A stretch of DNA of 10,304 nucleotides from JBOGUF01 sp050696075 (GTDB lineage: Bacteria > Chloroflexota > Chloroflexia > Thermomicrobiales > UBA6265). Position numbers and translations under genes: made by a program. The stretch spans positions 1 through 10,304 of the forward strand of contig JBOGUF010000150.1 in assembly GCA_050696075.1 (NCBI GenBank), given 5' to 3'. Under the pieces are notes generated by a model. The model did no database searches and was not told the origin of the DNA. It was given only the letters and a program-made list of their open reading frames with translations. Positions 1-5,336 of this stretch are shown here, piece after piece (position 1 is the stretch's first letter; each line of letters begins with the position of its first letter).

Positions 1-5
1 ACTCC

Positions 6-37
6 TTGCCGCCTTGCCGCCTCGCCGCCTCGCCGCC
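6..37 (+). repeat. Octanucleotide tandem repeat, 4 copies
   Basis: Four adjacent copies of TYGCCGCC: two TTGCCGCC then two TCGCCGCC. The unit is 8 bases, so a change in copy number would shift the reading frame of the glycosyltransferase that begins at or before it. The tract may extend to the left of the window. Confidence 0.75.
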
Positions 38-1487
38 TTCGCTTTCGGCCATCGTCATCGCGCAGAACGACGAGGGGACGATTGCGCGGACGGTGGGGTC
101 GGTGGTGGAGCAGGAATGCCCGGAGCCGTTCGAGGTAATCGTGGTGACGAGCGGGCGGGACCGGACGGCGGCGATTGTGCGGGAGCGGTTCCCGGAGGTC
201 ACCGTGGTCGAGTTGCCGGCGCCGGCGCTGCCGGGAGAGGCGCGCAATGCCGGGTTGCGGGTGGCGCGGGGAACCTACGTCAGCTTCCCCGGCTCGCACG
301 TCGAACTGCCGCCGGTAAGCCTCGCCGCGCGGCTAAGGGCCCACCGGCGCGGCTACGCGATGGTGACCGGCGTGGCGCTGAACGGGACGCCGACGCGCGC
401 GGGGTGGGCCTCCTACTTCCTCGACCACGCCGAGGGGCTGCCGGGGCAGCGGCCGGCGGAACTGAACGGGCCGCCGGCGCACTGCTCCTACGCCCGGCTG
501 CCGCTGCTGGAAGTCGGCGGCTTCCCGGAGGGGGTGCGGACGGGCGAGGACACCGCGGTCAACCGGGCGCTGGTGCGGCGAGGTTATGTCGCGTTGCGCG
601 ACCCGGCGGTGCGCTTCGTCCATCGCAGCCCGTGTCGGACGCCCTGGCGGTTGGTGCGGCACCATTTCCGGCGTGGTCGCGGTTGGGGCCGGCTGCTGCT
701 GGCGGACTATCGGGACCGGGGCGGATTGCTCAACCGGCAAGTGCTCTCGTCGCGCCTCGTTCATCACCTCCCCCGGCGGCTCGGCCGGATCCGCACCAAC
801 GTCGGGATGGCGGAATCGGAGTATCAGACGGCCTACCGGCAGGCCCGGCCGCTGATCGCCCTCGGCGCGGTCGCCTCGTGGCTGGGGATGTGGTTTGAGG
901 TGGCGCGGCCCGGCCCCGGCAAGGGGGCGATGCTGTGGGGGCAACCGGCGCGGCTGCTGCTGGTCGTGACCGTCGGCCCAACCGAACCGGCGATCGCGTT
1001 GTTTCGCCTCGATCTGGTCGCGCGGGAGGGACGCGGCATCCTGCTGCCGCCGAGTCTGTTAGTGACCGGAGCCGACGGCGTTGGCCGCCGGCTTGACGAG
1101 GCGTTGGGCGTCGACGGCGACGGGCCAATGCGACCGGGGGTTGTGGCAGCGGCCGTCGGGTTACCCGCTATAGACGCCATCGCCGGGTCGGCGCAAGCAT
1201 TGGCGCGCCTCCGGCTCTGGCGCGATGGACATCGCGCCGGGCCGCTTGGCCCGCTCATGGAAACATGGCGCGGCGACCTTCGAACGTCGCTCTCCCGGCG
1301 CGACCTGCTGGCGCGGATCGCCCACGCGCGCCGGATGCGCACCTGGCACATCGACGAGGCGCTGTTTGGGAACGCAACCGGCGCGGAGCTTGCCGCCTTC
1401 GGGCTGGCGATCCGCGAGCGGCTGAGGGTGCCGGCCTCGGCGCAAGAGGAACAGGTGGGGCCGGTGGGGAAGGGGTGGCTGCCGTAG
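6..1487 (+). CDS. Family 2 glycosyltransferase with C-terminal LCP-like domain
   Basis: Likely transfers a sugar from an activated donor onto an envelope glycan at the cytoplasmic face of the membrane. Residues 13-22 (LSAIVIAQND) match the first strand of GT-A family 2 enzymes, EVIVVTSG (43-50) the second, and GEDTAVNRAL (180-189) the acidic catalytic motif. The usual DxD is not visible; its place reads SFPGSHVEL (93-101). Residues about 281-297 are the only hydrophobic stretch that could be a membrane helix. The last ~175 residues (315-460) are unlike a GT2 domain and read like an LCP fold: a strand LLLVV, then ALFRLD and ILLPPSLLV, and near the end DLRTSLSRRDLLARI, which resembles the LCP protein encoded at 5337-7232. 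The TTG at 6 is only the first possible start in view. The frame is open to the window edge, so the true 5' end may lie outside. No start codon occurs between the octamer tract and the GT core. GT2 assignment is firm; the LCP-like part is inference. Confidence 0.85.
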   Translation: MPPCRLAASPPSLSAIVIAQNDEGTIARTVGSVVEQECPEPFEVIVVTSGRDRTAAIVRERFPEVTVVELPAPALPGEARNAGLRVARGTYVSFPGSHVELPPVSLAARLRAHRRGYAMVTGVALNGTPTRAGWASYFLDHAEGLPGQRPAELNGPPAHCSYARLPLLEVGGFPEGVRTGEDTAVNRALVRRGYVALRDPAVRFVHRSPCRTPWRLVRHHFRRGRGWGRLLLADYRDRGGLLNRQVLSSRLVHHLPRRLGRIRTNVGMAESEYQTAYRQARPLIALGAVASWLGMWFEVARPGPGKGAMLWGQPARLLLVVTVGPTEPAIALFRLDLVAREGRGILLPPSLLVTGADGVGRRLDEALGVDGDGPMRPGVVAAAVGLPAIDAIAGSAQALARLRLWRDGHRAGPLGPLMETWRGDLRTSLSRRDLLARIAHARRMRTWHIDEALFGNATGAELAAFGLAIRERLRVPASAQEEQVGPVGKGWLP

Positions 1488-1547
1488 GACAATCAAACTC
1501 AAAGGATATGGTTTCATCTGAGTTGTTTTCTTCGCCTTCATACTGTT

Positions 1548-1567
1548 TGGGGTATATCAAAACCCCA
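1548..1567. promoter_or_regulatory. Alternative stem competing with the outer hairpin
   Basis: TGGGGT (1548-1553) can pair with ACCCCA (1562-1567) across an 8-base loop. That uses the CCCCA which also forms the left arm of the outer stem at 1563-1610, so the two folds exclude each other, as in an attenuator. Whether this stretch is transcribed is unknown. Confidence 0.35.
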
Positions 1568-1610
1568 GGGTCGTCGACCCCGCCGAAGCGGGGTGATGGA
1601 AACCCTGGGG
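1563..1610. repeat. Nested hairpin resembling a single CRISPR repeat
   Basis: An outer 9-bp perfect stem, CCCCAGGGT (1563-1571) with ACCCTGGGG (1602-1610), encloses a 7-bp perfect stem, ACCCCGC (1577-1583) with GCGGGGT (1588-1594), closed by a CGAA loop. The inner hairpin is followed by GATGGAAAC (1595-1603), an ending common in CRISPR repeats of the type with a G/C stem. Only one copy is present. It could equally be a REP-like palindrome or a terminator-like structure after the glycosyltransferase gene, although no U-tract follows. Confidence 0.6.
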
Positions 1611-1812
1611 AATACGTTGGAATTCTACCAAAGTAGCGTTGAATCGGCAACCAGCACCATTTCGATTCGACAGAGTCACTCTTCTGTGCTATCACTTCAC
1701 CAATTAATGGGGCGGGAGGACAAACTGGATTGCCGGGGCGTCGCCCACCATTTTTTCGCTCTTCTATTCGCCCGCGACCGGCGTTTGAAAGCCCCTACAT
1801 GCGTCTGTCAGC

Positions 1813-1842
1813 ATGCGACAATCGGAAATTGAGGTGTCGCAT
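1813..1842 (+). promoter_or_regulatory. RBS hairpin of the methyltransferase gene
   Basis: ATGCGACA (1813-1820) pairs perfectly with TGTCGCAT (1835-1842). The 14-base loop carries most of the Shine-Dalgarno GAGGTG (1831-1836), and the stem ends one base before the ATG at 1844. Folding would hinder initiation, so this could be a translational control element. The Shine-Dalgarno and its 7-base spacing also set the start codon. Confidence 0.5.
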
Positions 1843-1843
1843 C

Positions 1844-2725
1844 ATGGCAGAAACGGTCCTCGACCAATGGGCGTCCTGGCTGCTGCAACGGCGGCACGGG
1901 GGCGACCCCGATGAACTTCAGTACACGCTCGACCGCGTGGCGAGGGTGCGCGATCGCGTGCTCGACAACGCGGGGATCGCGGATGGCGAGACGGTGCTCG
2001 ACGTGGGAACGGGCGACGGGCTGATCGCCTTCGGCGCGCTCGAACGGGTCGGACAGCGCGGCACGGTGATCCTCAGCGACGTCTCGCGGGACCTCCTCGA
2101 CCACGACCGGGACCTTGCTGAGCGTCTGGGCGTTGGTGACCGGTGCCGGTTTGTGCTTGCCGCGGCGGAGGACCTCGCCTCCATCGCCGACGCGTCGGTC
2201 GACGTGGTGACAACGCGCTCGGTCCTGGCTTACGTCGGGGACAAGCGACGCGCCGTCGCGGAGTTCGGCCGCGTGCTGCGGCCGGGCGGGCGGATCTCGC
2301 TCTACGAACCGATCAATCGCCTCTGCGAGACGGAGCCGCCGCACCGCTTCGCTGGCTATGACGTCTCACCCGTGCTCGACCTCGTCGTCAAGCTCAACCT
2401 GGTCTTCGAGCAGCGCCTACCCGCGGTGTCCGATCCGATGCTGAACTTCGACGAGCGCGACCTGCTGGCCTATGTCGAATGGGCGGGATTCGCGGAACGA
2501 CACCTCGAACTCCGAGTCGACGTGGCGCCACGCCGACCGCAACCCTGGGAGACGTTCTTGCGGGTCGCCCCGAATCCGCTCGCGCCGACGCTGGGGGAAG
2601 CGATGGCCGAGGCGCTGACGCCGAGCGAGGCAGAACGGTTCTCTATCCATCTGCGTCCGCTGGTCAAGCGCGGAGACGGGACGTTCGCGGTCGCCGTGGC
2701 GTACCTTTGGGCGGTGAAAGGTTGA
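1844..2725 (+). CDS. Class I SAM-dependent methyltransferase
   Basis: A 293-residue Rossmann-fold methyltransferase, probably cytoplasmic. Motif I is VLDVGTGDGLIAFG (51-64), the acidic SAM-ribose residue is D79 in ILSDVS (76-81), RFVLAAAEDL (102-111) fits the adenine-binding segment, and VVTTRSVLAYVGD (121-133) followed by FGRVLRPGGRISLYEP (141-156) gives motifs IV to VI as in UbiE/MenG-like and arsenite-type methyltransferases. The ~135-residue C-terminal half probably binds the substrate, which cannot be named; no cysteine pattern for arsenite is seen. ATG 1844 is preferred to an upstream in-frame start at 1730 because of GAGGTG seven bases before it and because homology-like sequence begins there. 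The S8 peptidase gene follows after 69 bases on the same strand and could be co-transcribed. Family is firm, substrate unknown. Confidence 0.88.
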   Translation: MAETVLDQWASWLLQRRHGGDPDELQYTLDRVARVRDRVLDNAGIADGETVLDVGTGDGLIAFGALERVGQRGTVILSDVSRDLLDHDRDLAERLGVGDRCRFVLAAAEDLASIADASVDVVTTRSVLAYVGDKRRAVAEFGRVLRPGGRISLYEPINRLCETEPPHRFAGYDVSPVLDLVVKLNLVFEQRLPAVSDPMLNFDERDLLAYVEWAGFAERHLELRVDVAPRRPQPWETFLRVAPNPLAPTLGEAMAEALTPSEAERFSIHLRPLVKRGDGTFAVAVAYLWAVKG

Positions 2726-2744
2726 GCTCGCGAGGCGGGCAATT

Positions 2745-2757
2745 GGGCGATTCGCCC
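2745..2757 (+). terminator. Short hairpin after the methyltransferase gene
   Basis: GGGCG-ATT-CGCCC lies 20 bases after the methyltransferase stop and ahead of the peptidase gene. There is no run of T after it, so intrinsic termination is doubtful. Confidence 0.25.
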
Positions 2758-2794
2758 GGCCGTCATTCAAACTTGACCGGTAGAGGAGGAGACG

Positions 2795-4072
2795 ATGGAC
2801 GAGCAGGGGGTGTTGCCGGGGACGACGGGGCGCTCGTTAATCGTGATGCGGGAGGACGCGGTACGGGCCGCCGTGGAGGCGGTCTCCAACGTTGCGGGGA
2901 TGACGGTTGCCGACGCGTCGGAGGTCGCGACGCCGACAAATCCACACCCAGAGCACGCGGACGCGATGCTCTTCACGGAGTTGGGGGTGATGGTCGCCAA
3001 CGTGCCGCCGGACCAGCTCGGGGCGGTCGGCGCGATGGCGGCCAACGGGGAGAGTGGCGTTCTCGCCATCGAGCCGGAACGGGTGGTCTACGCGATCGCG
3101 GAGGGATGGCCCGGCAACGCGCTCCTCGGCTCCGTGGGGGACTATCCGCGCGGCTACCGGGACGGAGTCAGCGATCTGGTCGAGCGATTGCTGCTGCTGG
3201 CGGAGACCCCGCCGCCGGACGAGACGGAGTTGACGTGGGGGGTACAGGTGACCAACGTCGGGGTGTCGCGGTTCAGCGGGCGAGGCGTCCGCGTGGCGGT
3301 GCTCGACACCGGACTCGATCTGGACCATCCCGACTTCGTGGGGCGCGCGATCACCACCGAATCGTTCGTGGCGGGCGAGGAGGTGCAGGACGGGCACGGG
3401 CACGGCACCCACTGTATCGGCACGGCCTGTGGTCCCAAGCAGCCCGGCCAGCTCCCGCGGTACGGCGTGGCCTACGAAGCGGAGATCTATGCCGGCAAGG
3501 TGCTGAACAATCGGGGCAGCGGCACCGATGGGGAGATCTTGGCCGGCATCCAGTGGGCGGTCCAGCACGGATGCGCGGTCGCCTCGATGTCGTTGGGGGC
3601 GCCGGTGCTCCCCGACGAGCCATACTCCACCGTCTTTGAGCTGGCGGCGCAACGGGCGCTGGCGCGGGGGGCGCTGATCGTGGCGGCGGCGGGCAACGAC
3701 AGCGCCCGGCCGGCCTCGATCCAGCCGGTGTCCCATCCGGCTAACTGCCCGTCGATCATGGCGGTCGGCGCGCTCGACCCGGAACTATTGGTCGCCTCCT
3801 TTTCGAGCGGCGGGATCAACCCGGACGGGGGCGACGTCGACATCGCCGCGCCGGGGGTGCGCGTGCGATCGAGTTGGCCGCGCCCGATCCTCTACCGGAC
3901 GATTAACGGGACGAGCATGGCGACGCCGCATGTGGCGGGGGTCGCCGGACTCCTGGCCGAGGCCAACTCCGAGGCGCGAGGACGCGACCTGTGGGAACTG
4001 GTGGTGCGCGGCGTTCGGCCGTTGCCCGCGCCGCCGCGCGACATTGGCGCGGGACTGGTCCAGGCGCCCTGA
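2795..4072 (+). CDS. Subtilisin-family serine peptidase (S8)
   Basis: A 425-residue serine endopeptidase with the full S8 triad: D171 in VAVLDTGLD (168-175), H203 in GHGTHCIGT (202-210) and S374 in NGTSMATPHVAG (371-382). The oxyanion asparagine is N301 in VAAAGND (296-302). Residues ~13-101 look like an I9-type propeptide, ending in LAIEPERVVYAI (90-101), and a ~45-residue linker leads to the catalytic core. No signal peptide or transmembrane helix is visible at the N-terminus (MDEQGVLPGTTGRS), so it is cytoplasmic or exported by a non-classical route. The core ends at GAGLVQAP with no C-terminal extra domain. The ATG follows GAGGAGG at 5-10 bases. The gene for a small I9-like protein starts 79 bases downstream, suggesting an enzyme with a separate inhibitor or folding helper. 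Substrate unknown. Confidence 0.93.
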   Translation: MDEQGVLPGTTGRSLIVMREDAVRAAVEAVSNVAGMTVADASEVATPTNPHPEHADAMLFTELGVMVANVPPDQLGAVGAMAANGESGVLAIEPERVVYAIAEGWPGNALLGSVGDYPRGYRDGVSDLVERLLLLAETPPPDETELTWGVQVTNVGVSRFSGRGVRVAVLDTGLDLDHPDFVGRAITTESFVAGEEVQDGHGHGTHCIGTACGPKQPGQLPRYGVAYEAEIYAGKVLNNRGSGTDGEILAGIQWAVQHGCAVASMSLGAPVLPDEPYSTVFELAAQRALARGALIVAAAGNDSARPASIQPVSHPANCPSIMAVGALDPELLVASFSSGGINPDGGDVDIAAPGVRVRSSWPRPILYRTINGTSMATPHVAGVAGLLAEANSEARGRDLWELVVRGVRPLPAPPRDIGAGLVQAP

Positions 4073-4093
4073 GCGGCACGATGCGGTCGAAAA

Positions 4094-4107
4094 TACCAGG
4101 ACTGGTA
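4094..4107. promoter_or_regulatory. 14-bp dyad TACCAG-GA-CTGGTA
   Basis: A perfect 6-bp inverted repeat with a 2-base centre, in the 78-bp gap between the S8 peptidase and the I9-like gene. It touches a TACACT sequence (4106-4111) that could be a -10 element, though no good -35 was found. Size and position fit an operator for a small dimeric regulator, or a short RNA stem. Confidence 0.35.
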
Positions 4108-4150
4108 CACTTGGGGGGGCTTCGCCCGGAGCTCACAAGGAGGTGGCCGC

Positions 4151-4390
4151 ATGGTCATGGAACGGGTGAACATCGCCGTCGCCGACGACTATCTGGATCA
4201 CTTCAGCGAGGTCGTCAGCGACGCCGAACGGGCCGGGTTGCAGGTCGAGCAGGAGCTCGAAGCGTTGGGGATCGTCAGCGGGGTGATCGAATACACCAGG
4301 CTGGCGGGGCTCTATCGGGTGAAAGGGATCGCCACCGTCGATCAGGAGCGGCGCTACCAACTGCCGCCGCCGGAGAGCGTCGTGCAGTAG
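4151..4390 (+). CDS. Small I9-like peptidase inhibitor/propeptide protein
   Basis: A 79-residue soluble protein without a signal peptide. Its order of strands and helices (VNIAVADD, helix 13-37, GIVSGVIEYT, helix 49-53, YRVKGIATVDQERRYQLPPP) matches the beta-alpha-beta-beta-alpha-beta fold of the I9 propeptide/inhibitor family. I recall small proteins of this pattern beside S8 peptidases, some misannotated as ketohydroxyglutarate aldolase; that is from memory. The VDQERRYQL segment corresponds to the 'V..VE.D' strand that docks on the subtilisin. It is encoded directly after the S8 peptidase, so it probably binds it as inhibitor or intramolecular-chaperone substitute. AGGAGGT (4138-4144) lies six bases before ATG 4151, favouring it over ATG 4157. 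Gene is firm, function inferred. Confidence 0.82.
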   Translation: MVMERVNIAVADDYLDHFSEVVSDAERAGLQVEQELEALGIVSGVIEYTRLAGLYRVKGIATVDQERRYQLPPPESVVQ

Positions 4391-4414
4391 CGTCCACTTG
4401 GCCGTGTTTGCACC

Positions 4415-4539
4415 CCGTCATGCTGAGGCATCGAAGCATCCCCGCGCGAAGCGCACGTCCGGCATCCGACGGAGCGGCTGCGCCGGGGGATGCCCGTCGG
4501 TTCCTCAGGGCGTGCTTCGGCGTCGCCTCAGCATGACGG
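4415..4539. repeat. MITE/REP-like palindromic element
   Basis: CCGTCATGCTGAGGC (4415-4429) is the exact reverse complement of the 15 bases at 4525-4539. The stem continues imperfectly inward (TCGAAGCATCCC against GCGTGCTTCGGCG), with an internal stem CCGACGG (4466-4472)/CCGTCGG (4494-4500). TTTGC flanks the element on both sides (4407-4411 and 4543-4547), each three bases from the inverted repeat, which fits a target-site duplication. No coding content. It sits between convergent genes and could also act as a bidirectional terminator. Confidence 0.7.
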
Positions 4540-4557
4540 AGCTTTGCCAACAGGCCT

Positions 4558-5232
4558 TTACGGGCAGGTTGGTTGCTCGAAGGCCGACGTGGCGGGCGGA
4601 TCGCCGTTGAGGACGTTGGCAAAGCCGGCGTTGCGGCCGAGGGCGACCGCGATTGCGGACAGGGTTTGCCGCGCCTCTCCATTCTCGATTGCCGGGGCGA
4701 TGCCCGCCAAAAGCGACGACGCCGCGTTCATGACGCCGGCCAGGGCCGCCAGGAAGGCATCGACCGAGTCGTAGCCGGCGGCCGCCGGGGCCGATCCAGG
4801 CGAGCCACCGAGATCGGCGACGAGGGTTTCGAGCGCGGCGATCTGTTCCTCCAACTGGCTGGCGATCGTCTCCAGGGTCTCCGCCGCGTCCAGGCCGACA
4901 TCGTCGAGGCTCGGCAAATCCTCCAGGAAGTCGCTGATGCCACTGTCCAGGACCGATTGGGCCTGCTCCAATGCGGCGAGCGCCGCCTCGGCGCCGGCGG
5001 CGTCGCTGGCAAGTTGGCAGGCGGTGGCATACTCCCCGTCGTCGACCTGCGCCCGCACGACGAACCCGGCCGCACTTCTCCCCGGCGCGGCTGCCGCGCC
5101 GGTGGGGCCGAGGTGTTGGGCGTAGGCCAGGGCGGCCCCGGCCGAGACGCCGAGCGCGGTCAACCCGCGCACGAACTCACGCCGTCCCAGGCGTCCGCCG
5201 ACGTAGGCGTCGATCAAGTCGCGTTTGGACAT
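4558..5232 (-). CDS. Tat-exported ferritin-like protein, ligand-poor
   Basis: A 224-residue protein with an N-terminal twin-arginine signal: GRREFVRGL (16-24) then a hydrophobic stretch to AYAQ (36-39), so folded export across the membrane is expected. The mature part is almost all helical and follows the layout of the Ferritin_2-type proteins often seen with this leader in Chloroflexota: a helix pair at 68-97, ETIASQLEEQIAALETLVADLGG (121-143), FLAALAGVMNAASSLLAGI (160-178), and IAVALGRNAGFANVLNG (194-210) ending in PPATSAFEQP. Where iron-binding members have E..H pairs, this one has LEEQ (128-130) and GRNA (199-202), so metal binding is probably lost. ATG 5232 is chosen because GGGGAGGG lies about eight bases upstream and the Tat leader starts there; a longer frame begins at 5304. 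It lies 104 bases downstream of the LCP gene with its own promoter-like sequence. Confidence 0.75.
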   Translation of the reverse strand: MSKRDLIDAYVGGRLGRREFVRGLTALGVSAGAALAYAQHLGPTGAAAAPGRSAAGFVVRAQVDDGEYATACQLASDAAGAEAALAALEQAQSVLDSGISDFLEDLPSLDDVGLDAAETLETIASQLEEQIAALETLVADLGGSPGSAPAAAGYDSVDAFLAALAGVMNAASSLLAGIAPAIENGEARQTLSAIAVALGRNAGFANVLNGDPPATSAFEQPTCP

Positions 5233-5290
5233 GACTGGACCCTCCCCTGCAAGCACCGACACGGACGCGGTTCGTGCGTGCCGCCCGTTC

Positions 5291-5306
5291 CGGTGCACCT
5301 GCACCG
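5291..5306. promoter_or_regulatory. 16-bp dyad CGGTGCA-CC-TGCACCG
   Basis: A perfect 7-bp inverted repeat with a 2-base centre in the 104-bp gap between the LCP gene and the Tat-protein gene. It lies four bases downstream of a minus-strand -10-like TATGAT, where an operator would block initiation. Confidence 0.4.
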
Positions 5307-5310
5307 CGAT

Positions 5311-5316
5311 ATCATA
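5311..5316 (-). promoter_or_regulatory. -10-like TATGAT for the Tat-protein gene
   Basis: TATGAT on the minus strand, about 80 bases before the ATG at 5232. No good -35 hexamer is found at 16-18 bases (TAGGAA at 17), so the call rests on the -10 and the position. Confidence 0.3.
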
Positions 5317-5336
5317 GCACGCGAAGTTCTTGATTC

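Larger units (their letters stand above)
1488..1843. other. 356-bp intergenic gap, comparatively AT-rich
   Basis: The first ~230 bases are visibly richer in A and T than the flanking genes. The gap holds a nested hairpin (1548-1610) and, at its right end, a hairpin around the ribosome binding site of the methyltransferase. Open frames across it, such as 1593-1832, have no ribosome binding site and no recognisable protein features. No convincing sigma-70 promoter with both hexamers was found. The low GC may mark a past insertion. Confidence 0.6.

Noticed and set aside
14..898. Long plus-strand frame inside the glycosyltransferase
   Set aside because: Out-of-frame shadow of the GT2 gene: Arg/Ala/Gly-rich with no motif, caused by high GC.
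1593..1832. 79-residue frame in the intergenic gap
   Set aside because: No ribosome binding site, no domain or signal features, overlaps the hairpin element.
1730..1843. 38-residue N-terminal extension of the methyltransferase
   Set aside because: The good Shine-Dalgarno and conserved sequence begin at 1844; the extension has no family-like features.
1500..1843. CRISPR array
   Set aside because: Only one repeat-like unit is present; no second copy or regular spacer follows.
3395..3397. H201 of the S8 peptidase as catalytic histidine
   Set aside because: The His of the HGT motif is catalytic in subtilisins, which is H203 here.
2479..3639. 386-residue plus-strand frame across two genes
   Set aside because: Gly/Arg-rich translation with no motif; shadow of the methyltransferase end and the S8 gene.
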